Below the pieces are notes generated by a model. That model was not told the DNA's origin. It saw only the letters and a list, made by a program, of their open reading frames with translations, and did not search any database. A program made the position numbers and the translations under genes. Shown piece after piece: positions 7,838 through 15,009 of a stretch of 36,295 bases of DNA. This stretch comes from a virus, in the IMG/VR virus record IMGVR_UViG_3300032156_000040, positions 1 through 36,295 of that record; one strand, written 5' to 3'. Position 1 is the first letter of the stretch. Each line of letters begins with the position of its first letter.

Positions 7838-8286
7838 AGGCTCTTTCCCTTACTCAGCCCTGGGCGTCCCTCGTCGCGACGGGCGCCAAGAAGATCGAGA
7901 CCAGGTCGTGGCGGACGGACTATCGCGGGCCCTTGGCCATACACGCGTCTGCCGAATTCCCGCGGGAGGCCAGGCTCCTCTGCTTCACTGAACCGTTCTA
8001 CAGCGCCCTGAAGAAAGCCAACCTCAACGCCAACCACAGGCCCGAGAAGGTCCTGTCGCTGGGCGCCATCGTCGCGGTGTGCGAACTCGCCGACGTACAG
8101 GTGATCACCGCGGCCAACGTACCCGGCGAACCCGAGGGCTCCTTCGGGGAGTACCGTCCGGGACGGTTCATGTGGGTACTGGAGAACGTCCGTCGCCTGC
8201 CTCGTCCGATCCCGGCGAAGGGTTCGCTGGGGCTGTGGGAGACGGACCTGGTGGACGTGAAGGACGGTGACGTCGTTGTACGCTGA
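7834..8286 (+). CDS. ASCH-domain protein
   Basis: 150 residues, GTG 7834 with SD AGGAGG (7821-7826) 7 nt upstream. The start KALSLTQPWASLVATGAKK followed by IETRSW and YRGPLAIHAS is the classic ASCH signature (a PUA-like beta-barrel fold thought to bind RNA or modified nucleotides). The C-terminal half continues the barrel (LGAIVAVCELADV, FMWVLENVRRL, GLWE). The family occurs in many phages; its function there is unclear, with RNA binding or base amidohydrolysis proposed for relatives. It overlaps the JAB protease gene by 20 bp, suggesting joint expression. Confidence 0.88.
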   Translation: MKALSLTQPWASLVATGAKKIETRSWRTDYRGPLAIHASAEFPREARLLCFTEPFYSALKKANLNANHRPEKVLSLGAIVAVCELADVQVITAANVPGEPEGSFGEYRPGRFMWVLENVRRLPRPIPAKGSLGLWETDLVDVKDGDVVVR

Positions 8287-8863
8287 CGCCATCTTCTTCG
8301 AGATGCCGGCGCTCGAGTACGCCTTCCGCCGCTGGCTCAAGTCGGACGTGGCCAAGGAGGAGCAGGGCGGGTTCTTCCTGTGCGACAGGCCTACCAAGTG
8401 CACACGGACGTCGGCGGGGAGGACCCTCAAAGAGCTCCGGCTGGACACCGCTCTGGTCATAAGAAGCGTGGTGCCAGTGCTGAACCTAGCAGACAACCCT
8501 CGTCGGTCCTTCAACATGAAGAGCTGGCAGAAGTTCGCTAACCTCGGGCACAGCCTGAACTGGGCACGACGGCTAAGCGGCTGGCCCGTGTGGTTCCATA
8601 GTCACCCGTCGGGCAATCCCGAGCCATCCCCCAACGACTGGTCATGCGCCGCCCTCCTGACGCGATACCCGGTGAGTCTGGACATCTTCGCCGTCGTAAC
8701 CGGGCAGCCTTTCGCCATCCGGGCATACAAGCCCGCGGAGGTGGCGTGCGAGACGAGGCTCGTGGAATGGGAGAGGCTTCCCTTCCTGAGCTTCAGGGAG
8801 GGGGTCTTCAGAACGGCCTCCAAGCAGGGGGGATTGTATGGGCCTCCCAGCAGGCATCCGTAA
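8267..8863 (+). CDS. JAB/JAMM-family metalloprotease
   Basis: 198 residues from GTG 8267, overlapping the ASCH gene. A full JAMM metal site is visible: HSHPSGNPEPSPND at 111-124 fits HxHx7SxxD exactly, with the upstream catalytic glutamate at 31 or 32 in EEQGGFFL. Prokaryotic JAB proteins are zinc isopeptidases cleaving ubiquitin-like tails or processing tail proteins, and Cap3-type members belong to anti-phage systems. In this early-region context it could process a phage protein or undo a host conjugation system; both are inference. No E1/E2-like gene is in the window. A second JAMM domain occurs in the minor capsid protein at 20617. Confidence 0.88.
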   Translation: MTSLYADAIFFEMPALEYAFRRWLKSDVAKEEQGGFFLCDRPTKCTRTSAGRTLKELRLDTALVIRSVVPVLNLADNPRRSFNMKSWQKFANLGHSLNWARRLSGWPVWFHSHPSGNPEPSPNDWSCAALLTRYPVSLDIFAVVTGQPFAIRAYKPAEVACETRLVEWERLPFLSFREGVFRTASKQGGLYGPPSRHP

Positions 8864-8878
8864 GTTATCGCAAAGTCA

Positions 8879-8950
8879 TTCGCCCTGGTAGATGGGCGAA
8901 AAGAGGGTCGGATCAGGCCCGAAATACCGCAAACTAACGCAAGTTTGCGG
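8879..8950. promoter_or_regulatory. Two inverted repeats upstream of the replication gene
   Basis: In the 136-bp gap before the DnaD-type gene there are two perfect dyads: TTCGCCC/GGGCGAA (8879-8885 and 8894-8900, 8-nt gap) and CCGCAAACT/AGTTTGCGG (8927-8935 and 8942-8950, 6-nt gap). Neither has a T-tract, so they look more like operator sites or RNA hairpins than terminators. No clear promoter can be named. Position suggests control of the replication operon. Confidence 0.45.
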
Positions 8951-8999
8951 AAGGGATCGTAAACGGCCTGGCAGACATAGAGAACCGGAGGGCGCCAAC

Positions 9000-10055
9000 A
9001 TGCGACTACATAACCGGCAGGTAAAGGCTGAATTCTGGACTGACCCGGACCTCCTCAGGCTGCCTCGGGATGAAAGGACCTTCTACCATGGCCTGTGGCA
9101 CTGCTCCGAGGACAGCGCGTGTCTCGAGGACTCGCCCTTCACTCTGAAGCTGCTGTTGTTCCCGTCCCCCGTGGATGCGGACGTCACCGTCGAAGTCCTG
9201 GCCGGCTGGATTGAGGACCTCATCGGGATGGGCAAGCTTGTCCGCTACGAGGCCAAGGGGAAGCAGTATCTATACCTCACGAACTTCCACCGGCACCAGA
9301 CCTTGCGCAATCCAGGCGCCTCTGAGGTCCCTCTCCCGCGCTGGATAAGGTGGCAGGAGTCCAGAGAGGAGAACGGCAAACGCGTACCAGGCCGGTACAT
9401 CCTGGTTTACGATCCACTAGCGCACGTGGAGAACCCTGATTCGGAGTCGCACCAACCCGGCACCATGACGGCAGAGGAACGGTACCAAGACGGTACCGAC
9501 CCGGTACCAGACTCCAACCAACCCGGCACCGGCCCTAAGGTAAGGGAAGGTAAGGTAATAGAAGCTAAGTCAAGGGAAGGTACTACGTCCTCCGCTACCG
9601 ATCCGGTACCGCAAGGTTCATCCACCGCCGAGCCCGGGAAGTCCATGGTTGATGTTGTTGTGGTCATGGACGATGTCATGAAGTTCTGGCAGCAGAACCT
9701 CCACCCGATCATCACCCCCTACCAGGTGGAAACCCTGTACGACTACGTGAAGCAGGGCATGGAGCCTCCGGTGATCCTCGAGGCCTTGAGGAGGTCTGTC
9801 GGGCAGAACAAGAGGACCCTGTCGTACGTCGAGGGGATCCTGCGGCGCTGGCAGACCGATGGCGTCAAGACGGTGGAGGACATCGAGGTGCTCGACCAAT
9901 CGAGGGAGTTCGAGCGCCGTCAGCGCGACAGCCACAACGACCAGGACCGGCCGCCGCCGAAGCCCATTCCTCTCACTTCCGAGCAGCGCCGCAGGTCGGC
10001 CGAGCTGACCGAGAAGATAAAGGCCCTTGCCGAGAAGATGGAGGTGCCACAGTGA
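9000..10055 (+). CDS. DnaD-domain phage replication initiation protein
   Basis: 351 residues from ATG 9000; CGGAGGGC lies about 9 nt upstream, and the in-frame ATG 8892 is rejected because its extra 36 residues run through the dyads at 8927-8950. Residues 1-115 are a winged-helix-like domain (MRLHNRQVKAEFWTDPDLLRLPRDE; later KQYLYLTNFHRHQT) as in phage replisome organisers. Residues 135-215 are a low-complexity linker whose DNA carries repeats. Residues about 219-297 are a DnaD/DnaB_2 domain (FWQQNLHPIITPYQVETL, EALRRSV, RTLSYVEGILRRW). Expected to bind the origin and recruit the host helicase loader; no DnaC-type loader or helicase is seen nearby. Confidence 0.9.
   Translation: MRLHNRQVKAEFWTDPDLLRLPRDERTFYHGLWHCSEDSACLEDSPFTLKLLLFPSPVDADVTVEVLAGWIEDLIGMGKLVRYEAKGKQYLYLTNFHRHQTLRNPGASEVPLPRWIRWQESREENGKRVPGRYILVYDPLAHVENPDSESHQPGTMTAEERYQDGTDPVPDSNQPGTGPKVREGKVIEAKSREGTTSSATDPVPQGSSTAEPGKSMVDVVVVMDDVMKFWQQNLHPIITPYQVETLYDYVKQGMEPPVILEALRRSVGQNKRTLSYVEGILRRWQTDGVKTVEDIEVLDQSREFERRQRDSHNDQDRPPPKPIPLTSEQRRRSAELTEKIKALAEKMEVPQ
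9452..9610. repeat. Phased GGTACC repeats and purine-rich repeats (possible origin)
   Basis: GGTACC occurs at 9481, 9492 and 9503, exactly 11 bp apart, and again at 9605. CCAACCCGGCACC occurs twice (about 9452 and 9517). Between 9535 and 9585 a purine-rich stretch repeats AAGGTAA and AAGGGAAGGTA. All lie in the linker-coding part of the replication gene, where several phages carry their iteron-type origin. The origin role is inference. Confidence 0.45.
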
Positions 10056-10056
10056 C

Positions 10057-10563
10057 ATGGCAGTCGAACAGCAGGAAGTAGTCCGCGGCAACCCGCCGCA
10101 CTTCCCGGACCACGCAGAGCTCAAGAACGGCTCGCCCAACCGGATCCGCCTGGGCTGTCCCCTCCAGGGCGAGGACCTCGTCCGGCGGTACTTCAGAGTC
10201 TTCGCCGACCTTAGGGACATGGACTACAGGACCTGGGACTTCGAGGCCGGCTTCAACTTCGAGTGGGGTCTGGCCGACCTCCGGGCGTGCGAAGAGTGCC
10301 AGGTGACCGATATCGACCCTCCCGTCATCGGCAAGGATTCTCAAGGTCGGGAGTACAGGCTGTACCATATCCGCGGCTGCCGGACTTTCACCGGCAAGGG
10401 CATGTTCCTGGACCTGGACCGGAAGACCACACGCGCCCTGGGCAAGCCGAAGTTCGTCGTCCGCAACTGCGAAGGACCCGAGTGGAGGAAGGAGCAGCTG
10501 GCTGGGATCTACGAGGGCAGCGCAAGTCATCGCAGGGTAAAAAAGGAGGAGCTTGTGTCGTGA
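10057..10563 (+). CDS. Hypothetical phage protein
   Basis: 168 residues from ATG 10057, 1 nt after the upstream stop, with GGAGGTG (10040-10046) 10 nt before it. A pair CEEC lies near residue 79, and aromatic-rich segments (FRVFADLRDMDYRTWDFEAGFNFEWGL is split by predicted turns) suggest an alpha/beta fold. Additional cysteines occur near 109 and 139. No known family recognised. It lies between the replication initiator and a VRR-NUC nuclease, so a DNA-metabolism role is plausible but unproven. Confidence 0.6.
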   Translation: MAVEQQEVVRGNPPHFPDHAELKNGSPNRIRLGCPLQGEDLVRRYFRVFADLRDMDYRTWDFEAGFNFEWGLADLRACEECQVTDIDPPVIGKDSQGREYRLYHIRGCRTFTGKGMFLDLDRKTTRALGKPKFVVRNCEGPEWRKEQLAGIYEGSASHRRVKKEELVS

Positions 10564-10871
10564 GTAGGACCGGCGCCCCGGTACCCGGCCTGCCGAAGGC
10601 GACCGAGACCGGCATCCTTCGCCAGGTCCGGGACTTCCTGCGTTTGCACGGGTGGATGGTCGTCAGGATCCACCAGTCGCTGGGCTCGGAGAAGGGCATT
10701 CCTGACCTGGTCGCGGTCCGCGAGGGGCAGACTGTCTGGATTGAGGTCAAGGCTCCCAAGGGCCGGCTCAGCGAGTACCAGGAGCGCTGGTTGCAGGACC
10801 TCGAGAACCACGACGGCAGCTGGTTGGTCGTCCGAGGCATCGAGGACGTGGAGCGTCTGTCCCGGAGGTGA
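10560..10871 (+). CDS. VRR-NUC domain nuclease
   Basis: 103 residues, GTG 10560 behind AAAGGAGGAG (10542-10551). The stretch GIPDLVAVREG followed by VWIEVKAPKGRLSEYQ gives the PD-x(n)-ExK core (Asp and Glu-x-Lys) of VRR-NUC proteins, and the ending WLVVRGIEDVERL fits the family. Stand-alone phage VRR-NUC proteins are small PD-(D/E)XK enzymes, some acting on branched DNA like Holliday-junction resolvases. It may resolve recombination or replication intermediates before packaging. Overlaps the next SD and stops 5 nt before the TTG start chosen for the following gene. Confidence 0.88.
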   Translation: MSRTGAPVPGLPKATETGILRQVRDFLRLHGWMVVRIHQSLGSEKGIPDLVAVREGQTVWIEVKAPKGRLSEYQERWLQDLENHDGSWLVVRGIEDVERLSRR

Positions 10872-10876
10872 GCGCG

Positions 10877-11137
10877 TTGTCCAGACCCAGGGTCCGGGTC
10901 TCGAAGCACGCCAGGATCCGCATCGAAGGGCGCCTCGGGATCTCCCGCAACATGCGGCACGAGATCGAGGGACGCCTCAACACTGCGCTGCGCCTGGGAG
11001 TCGTCCCGGGCCCGGACCTGGACGTGTCGGTGTTCCTCGGTGACGGCTACAAGGCCATCTGCTATCCGAGCGCCCAGGGCGGGTGGGTAGTCGCCACCGT
11101 CCTGGGGCCGGAGCCCGAACAGGAAGGAGTGTCGTGA
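10877..11137 (+). CDS. Small basic hypothetical protein
   Basis: 86 residues from TTG 10877, chosen because GGAGGTGA (10864-10871) ends 5 nt upstream; the in-frame GTG 10868 lies inside that SD. The N-terminal half is basic (SRPRVRVSKHARIRIEGRLGI), then beta-strand-like segments (DVSVFLGDGYKAICYP, GGWVVATVLGP). The HA-x2-R pattern recalls the small RelE/DUF4258-type fold, but this is only a loose resemblance. No antitoxin partner is next to it, so a toxin role is not claimed. Ends 1 nt before the ParB-family ATG. Confidence 0.55.
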   Translation: MSRPRVRVSKHARIRIEGRLGISRNMRHEIEGRLNTALRLGVVPGPDLDVSVFLGDGYKAICYPSAQGGWVVATVLGPEPEQEGVS

Positions 11138-11138
11138 A

Positions 11139-12689
11139 ATGAGCGCAGTTGAGAAGAGCGTCGTGGAGACCACTGAGGAGTACCGCTCCATCCCCGTTGA
11201 CCAGGTATCGGTGGCCGTCAACATCAGGCGGACGTTCGACCAGGGGAAGCTGGAGGAACTGGCAGCCAGCCTCAAGGAGTACGGAGTCCTGGAGCCGTTG
11301 GTCGTGAGGTCGCTGGACGGCAAGTACGGGAGGATCTACGAACTGGTCGCCGGCGAGCGCAGGCTCCGGGCGGCGAGGATCGCCGGGCTGCCCGAGGTCC
11401 CCTGCCGTATCGTGCAGCTCGATGCGAAGCAGGTAGCGGAGATCCAGCTGCTCGAGAACCTCCAGCGGGAGGACCTCAATCCGCTCGAGGAGGCGCAGGC
11501 TCTCTCCGACCTCATGTGGGAGCACGGTTATAGCCAGGAGGCCCTGGCGAAGAAGCTGGGCAAGAGCCAACCGTGGGTGGCGTCCAGGACCAGGCTGCTC
11601 GACCTGCCCGAAGCTGTCCGGGACGGTATCACACGTGGAATAGTCTCGGCGTCGGCGGCCGAAGTCATGATGCCGTATGCGAAGGCCGAGGCCGTACTGG
11701 TGGAAGTGGTCAAGCAGATGGAGAAGGAGCAGATCCCCGTAACCCGGGTTGCCCACGAGGTCGGCTGGCGGGTGAGGCGGGACTGCAAGGCCGTCTTCAC
11801 CCGGGGGTACTACGGGGATGCTGAGCCCAAGTTCGAGGTCGGGCCCTGCCAGAATTGCCCCAAGGTCATCCGAATGCGAGAGGAGCACGGCGGGGAGGGC
11901 AACAAGCCCTGGTGCACTGACGTGGCCTGTTGGGAGGGGAAACAGAAGGTCGCCGGAGAGAACGCCGTGGCGAAGGCCCTGGAGGAGGGAGAGGCCGCAG
12001 GGGTAATCGACCTCAACAAGCTGAACGCCAGGCAATACCACGAGTTCAAGTGGGGCGAATCGACGCCTGAGGACTGCCGCGGCTGTGAGCATCTCAAGAA
12101 GGGCAAGTCCTACGGTACAGTCTGCGACACGTGCATGAATCCCAAGTGCTACAACAGGCGGAAGCGGGAGCAGGACAAGGCAAAGAAGCAGGCCGAGGAG
12201 GATGCTCTTAACAGCACGGTGTCGCGGTTCCTCAGCGCCCTTCAGGAGAGGGACGTTGTTGATTCCCTGGCCTTCCTACCGCGGCGGCTGCTCGTGTTCC
12301 TGGCCGGCCTGGTCTTCCTGGAAGTCGAAGCCCCCTACGAGTTCGAGGTCAGGAAGTGGCGCGAGACAAACCTCGGATGGCCGACCGGTACGTCCTTCGG
12401 TGACTTCGCCCTCGGCGGTATCGAATGGGGCAAACTTGCTTCCGCCCTTCACGTCCTCGACAACACAGCCCTGGCAATGAGACTGCTTGAGTGGGTCATA
12501 GCCTGCAGGGCTGCCGGCCCGAGGCAGACGCGCCTCCAGCCGCTCCTCTACCTCACCGGCGAATGGCAGGACGTTTCGAAGCCGGCACCCGGGGACGAGG
12601 ACCTCGTCGAGGACGCGATTGACGATGAGGAGCCTGATCCCGAGGACGATGACGAGGATGACGCGCCGGAAGAAGAGGACCCCGAATGA
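11139..12689 (+). CDS. Large ParB/Spo0J-family DNA-binding protein
   Basis: 516 residues, ATG 11139 with AAGGAG 9 nt upstream. ParB N-terminal domain: [14 protein letters not shown] (18-31), the CTP-binding motif GERRLR (72-77) and [14 protein letters not shown] (106-119). A helix-turn-helix follows at 131-150 ([20 protein letters not shown]). Unlike canonical ParB (about 280-300 residues), the C-terminal half has cysteine pairs (C237/C240, C259/C264, C313/C316, C329/C332/C337), a Lys/Arg/Gln helix, and a strongly acidic tail from about 480. No ParA is present. It could act in segregation, silencing or transcription control. A parS-like site lies within its own coding sequence. Confidence 0.88.
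   Translation: MSAVEKSVVETTEEYRSIPVDQVSVAVNIRRTFDQGKLEELAASLKEYGVLEPLVVRSLDGKYGRIYELVAGERRLRAARIAGLPEVPCRIVQLDAKQVAEIQLLENLQREDLNPLEEAQALSDLMWEHGYSQEALAKKLGKSQPWVASRTRLLDLPEAVRDGITRGIVSASAAEVMMPYAKAEAVLVEVVKQMEKEQIPVTRVAHEVGWRVRRDCKAVFTRGYYGDAEPKFEVGPCQNCPKVIRMREEHGGEGNKPWCTDVACWEGKQKVAGENAVAKALEEGEAAGVIDLNKLNARQYHEFKWGESTPEDCRGCEHLKKGKSYGTVCDTCMNPKCYNRRKREQDKAKKQAEEDALNSTVSRFLSALQERDVVDSLAFLPRRLLVFLAGLVFLEVEAPYEFEVRKWRETNLGWPTGTSFGDFALGGIEWGKLASALHVLDNTALAMRLLEWVIACRAAGPRQTRLQPLLYLTGEWQDVSKPAPGDEDLVEDAIDDEEPDPEDDDEDDAPEEEDPE
11627..11642. promoter_or_regulatory. parS-like 16-bp site B (inside ParB-family gene)
   Basis: TATCACACGTGGAATA, identical to site A at 6636-6651, located in codons 163-168 of the ParB-family gene, just after the HTH-coding part. 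An intragenic site could allow nucleation of its own product or autoregulation; this is inference from motif and location. Confidence 0.55.
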
Positions 12690-13294
12690 TCTTTCGCGTG
12701 GCGCCTGTCCTCCAGAAGGAGGTCCGAGAGCTCTGCCGGCGGCCTTACCCGGGTCACCCACTCGGGTGCCCCAACTACGGCCAAAGACCCGCGTGCCCGC
12801 CGGCAGCTCCTCTGTTTGCTGATGTCTACGACCTCGCGCAGGTGGTCTTCGCCATAGTGACCGAGTTCGACCTTGGGGAGCACGCGGCCAGAATGAAGGT
12901 TGCCCATCCAGGATGGTCTGATGCTCAGTGTCGGTGTTGCCTCTACTGGCAACCGCGGGCGAGGAAGGTTCTGAAGGCCGAGATACTGGAGTTTGCCCGG
13001 AACCACACCGGGTACCACGCGACCTCGGTGCCGGAGGCCATGGGGGTCAACGTTACGGAGACCCTCATGGCTGTCGGCGTCGTCCTGGAGTGGCCGCCCC
13101 TGAAAGTGGCCAGGCAGGTAGCACTGGCCGCGGTTCCGAGGAAGGAGGGTCCCGCACTATGGCCTGGAAGCGCAAGCCTAGCTCCCCACCAACCCGAGTT
13201 GCTGTCGTCGACCGGCGCCGGCCGTTCACTGAGACCACCTGGCTGCTCATCGTCATCCTGCTCGACGAGGAACGGCTCACCTGGCGCGAGATAG
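12686..13294 (+). CDS. Cysteine-rich DUF2284-like metal-binding protein
   Basis: 202 residues as read, ATG 12686 overlapping the ParB-family stop (ATGA). Residues 18-43 hold CRRPYPGHPLGCPNYG then CPP, followed by a CRCC motif near 91; with a PEAMGVNVTETLMAVGVV stretch near 125 this resembles DUF2284-type metal-binding proteins (cysteine-rich, possibly Fe-S). Homology appears to stop near residue 155; the last ~46 residues are Ser/Gly/Arg-rich and lie over the start of the next gene (136-bp overlap). Either the stop was lost or a frameshift occurred. Role unknown; coupling suggests it works with the ParB-family protein. Confidence 0.6.
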   Translation: MIFRVAPVLQKEVRELCRRPYPGHPLGCPNYGQRPACPPAAPLFADVYDLAQVVFAIVTEFDLGEHAARMKVAHPGWSDAQCRCCLYWQPRARKVLKAEILEFARNHTGYHATSVPEAMGVNVTETLMAVGVVLEWPPLKVARQVALAAVPRKEGPALWPGSASLAPHQPELLSSTGAGRSLRPPGCSSSSCSTRNGSPGAR

Positions 13295-13470
13295 CCGAGC
13301 AGCTGCACCGTGACCCCGAGCACGTGGCCGAGAAGATCCGGGAGGGCGCCAAGAGCGGGGTGCTTGACGCAGTGAGGCGGAACCTGATCGTCCGTGACAT
13401 GCTTTATGCCAGGCGCAGGGCCAGGCAGGTCGCGCTCGCAGCCGTGACCAGGGAGGCATGTTCCCGGTGA
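13159..13470 (+). CDS. Small helix-turn-helix protein
   Basis: 103 residues, ATG 13159 with GAAGGAGGG (13141-13149) 9 nt upstream; the frame is open further upstream but that part shadows the previous gene. HTH-like segment at 41-58 (TWREIAEQLHRDPEHVAE) in a basic protein. The C-terminus reads ARQVALAAVTREACSR, strikingly like ARQVALAAVPRKEG in the preceding gene. Probably a DNA-binding regulator; target unknown. Ends over the start of the next small gene. Confidence 0.65.
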   Translation: MAWKRKPSSPPTRVAVVDRRRPFTETTWLLIVILLDEERLTWREIAEQLHRDPEHVAEKIREGAKSGVLDAVRRNLIVRDMLYARRRARQVALAAVTREACSR

Positions 13471-13652
13471 TCGACCCGAAGAGGGAACTGGCAGAACTCG
13501 CCAGAATACTGTCGCAGAAGCCGGAAATCGCACCCACACTCATCTCCGTCGTGAAGGCATTGGCCACAGTCGAATACGGCGAGATCACCATCAAGATGCA
13601 GGCGGGCAAGCCGGTTTGGGTGGACTCCGTGAAACGGGAGAGGGTGGGGTAG
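13467..13652 (+). CDS. DUF2292-like small protein
   Basis: 61 residues from GTG 13467; the ATG at 13458 is only 1 nt after the SD GGGAGG (13451-13456), so the GTG, 10 nt downstream, is preferred (64 residues otherwise). The ending EYGEITIKMQAGKPVWVDSVKRERVG matches the short DUF2292 pattern (YGeI-I-IqdGk-v-I) of Bacillota. Family function unknown. Stop directly abuts the next ATG. Confidence 0.65.
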   Translation: MIDPKRELAELARILSQKPEIAPTLISVVKALATVEYGEITIKMQAGKPVWVDSVKRERVG

Positions 13653-14354
13653 ATGCTCGCCGGGATTATCGTGGGTATCGAAGCCGCGGACCCCGCAGCC
13701 GCGAACGAGGCAATCACGGTCGGGATATTCACGATTCTCGGAGTGATTGTAGGTGCGGCCTCCAACTACCTTGTGCCGCTTTTGACAGACAAGTTTCGCG
13801 CACGTAGCCTGATCAAGTCGGCCCGGAACGAGCTTGTAGTAAACGCAGAAGTGCTCTACCAGGAGTTGCCGGCCTACACTTCGGTCGGCATCCATCATTT
13901 CTTCATTGACAAGGTTCTGGAAATGCCTGAGTTGTGTTCACACTCCGAAGTCTTTCATTCTCTCGCACGGGTTCGATCACAAGTCAGCAAACTCGAGGAG
14001 TTCGAGCAGTACCTCAAGGCTTACAGCAGCAGAGAGCAGAAGGAAGTGCTAACAACGCTAATCGTGCATTTTCAGAAGGCGACGGCCGAACGGATCGTCC
14101 ACTGTATAGGTCTCATGGATCAGCACCTGCATACCAGAGGAGATAAGCCAACTCTACCGGAACTAAAGGTGTTCAGCGAATTCGCCTATGAAACAATGAG
14201 TCCCTACTTCGAGCGGGTTGCTCAGTTGATGGACAGGGCAAAAGACGTGGGCATACCAAACGAAGAGCTCAGAGTCTTGCTCGCCTTCCAAGAAGGCATT
14301 GTGCGGAAGGCGAAAGATGCAGCAAAGGCCGCGAAGCACGCGAAGAACAAATGA
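13653..14354 (+). CDS. Membrane-anchored helical protein of unknown function
   Basis: 233 residues, ATG immediately after the previous stop, with a G-rich SD (GAGAGGGTGGGG). One clear transmembrane segment at residues 21-44 (ITVGIFTILGVIVGAASNYL) leaves a long cytoplasmic helical domain. The C-terminus is Ala/Lys-rich (KAKDAAKAAKHAKNK). Base composition from about 13800 looks less GC-rich than flanking genes, and a terminator-like hairpin follows, so it may be a separately acquired cargo gene, for example a superinfection or defence-related membrane protein. I do not recognise the family. Confidence 0.6.
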   Translation: MLAGIIVGIEAADPAAANEAITVGIFTILGVIVGAASNYLVPLLTDKFRARSLIKSARNELVVNAEVLYQELPAYTSVGIHHFFIDKVLEMPELCSHSEVFHSLARVRSQVSKLEEFEQYLKAYSSREQKEVLTTLIVHFQKATAERIVHCIGLMDQHLHTRGDKPTLPELKVFSEFAYETMSPYFERVAQLMDRAKDVGIPNEELRVLLAFQEGIVRKAKDAAKAAKHAKNK

Positions 14355-14432
14355 GTTTCTCGGTCCTGATAGACGACGTGGGAAGCAGGGACTTGCTCTG
14401 TCGCTCTCGAGAATAGGCTAGGCAAACAAGTC

Positions 14433-14470
14433 AAGCCGGCAAGGGTACCAACTCTAGCCGGCTTTTCATT
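14433..14470 (+). terminator. Intrinsic terminator-like hairpin before the late regulator
   Basis: AAGCCGGC (14433-14440) pairs perfectly with GCCGGCTT (14457-14464), 16-nt loop, followed by TTCATTT. It lies between the membrane-protein gene and the SD of the RinA/ArpU-like regulator, in a 131-bp gap with no gene. Likely ends the upstream transcript, or acts as an attenuator for late expression. Confidence 0.6.
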
Positions 14471-14485
14471 TCGGGAGGTGAGGGA

Positions 14486-14923
14486 ATGGTCTACCAGCTG
14501 CCAGTCCGGGCAATCGACTACCTGTTGTACAACTGTCTGTACCTCCGCAAAGAGGTCGACCTCCTCGGCTCCACAGGCGGCGGCCTGGTCAGGATCCCGT
14601 CTCGAGCGAGAAGGCACGGTAGTCCCGTTGAGGTGCTGGCCATCCAGAGGGCCGAACTGACCATCGTCCTGGACGCGGTGGACCGCGCGTGGCAGTCCCT
14701 CACCTCCGACCTGAAGCAGATCGCCAGGGCCAAATACCGGCGCCGGATGAGGAACCGGGAGATCGAAAAACGGTACTTCCTCTCGAAAAGTACCCTTGAT
14801 CGAAAGTTGGGGTGCATTCGTGCGGCAGTAGCAGGCTATTTGGCACTCGTTCCTGAGGCGATATTGAGGCGTTTTTGGGGTGAAAATGAGGCGAGATTCG
14901 AGGATCTCGTGAGGCGAAGGTAG
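14486..14923 (+). CDS. RinA/ArpU-family late transcription regulator
   Basis: 145 residues, ATG 14486 with GGGAGGTG (14473-14480) 5 nt upstream. Helical protein with a C-terminal sigma region 4-like HTH at about 91-116 (REIEKRYFLSKSTLDRKLGC). Length, HTH and position just upstream of the packaging genes fit the RinA/ArpU/YqaQ group, which activates late phage promoters. It faces the minus-strand DUF2321 gene. The product would be expected to act at a promoter near 15500-15590, but no clear promoter elements are readable there. Confidence 0.75.
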   Translation: MVYQLPVRAIDYLLYNCLYLRKEVDLLGSTGGGLVRIPSRARRHGSPVEVLAIQRAELTIVLDAVDRAWQSLTSDLKQIARAKYRRRMRNREIEKRYFLSKSTLDRKLGCIRAAVAGYLALVPEAILRRFWGENEARFEDLVRRR

Positions 14924-15009
14924 TAGAATCAAGGCGGGTCGTACCATCCCCGAGGAGAGGGATGACCAGACAGGGGAAACCCATCTGCCCGAGGCGTTCC
15001 CAAAGCACC

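Noticed and set aside
10877-12689. Toxin-antitoxin pair (small basic protein plus ParB-family protein)
   Set aside because: The RelE/DUF4258 resemblance is loose and the neighbour is not an antitoxin-type regulator.
14945-14964. Hairpin CATCCC/GGGATG as bidirectional terminator between the converging genes
   Set aside because: Only 6 bp with an 8-nt loop and no T-tract on either strand; too weak to annotate.
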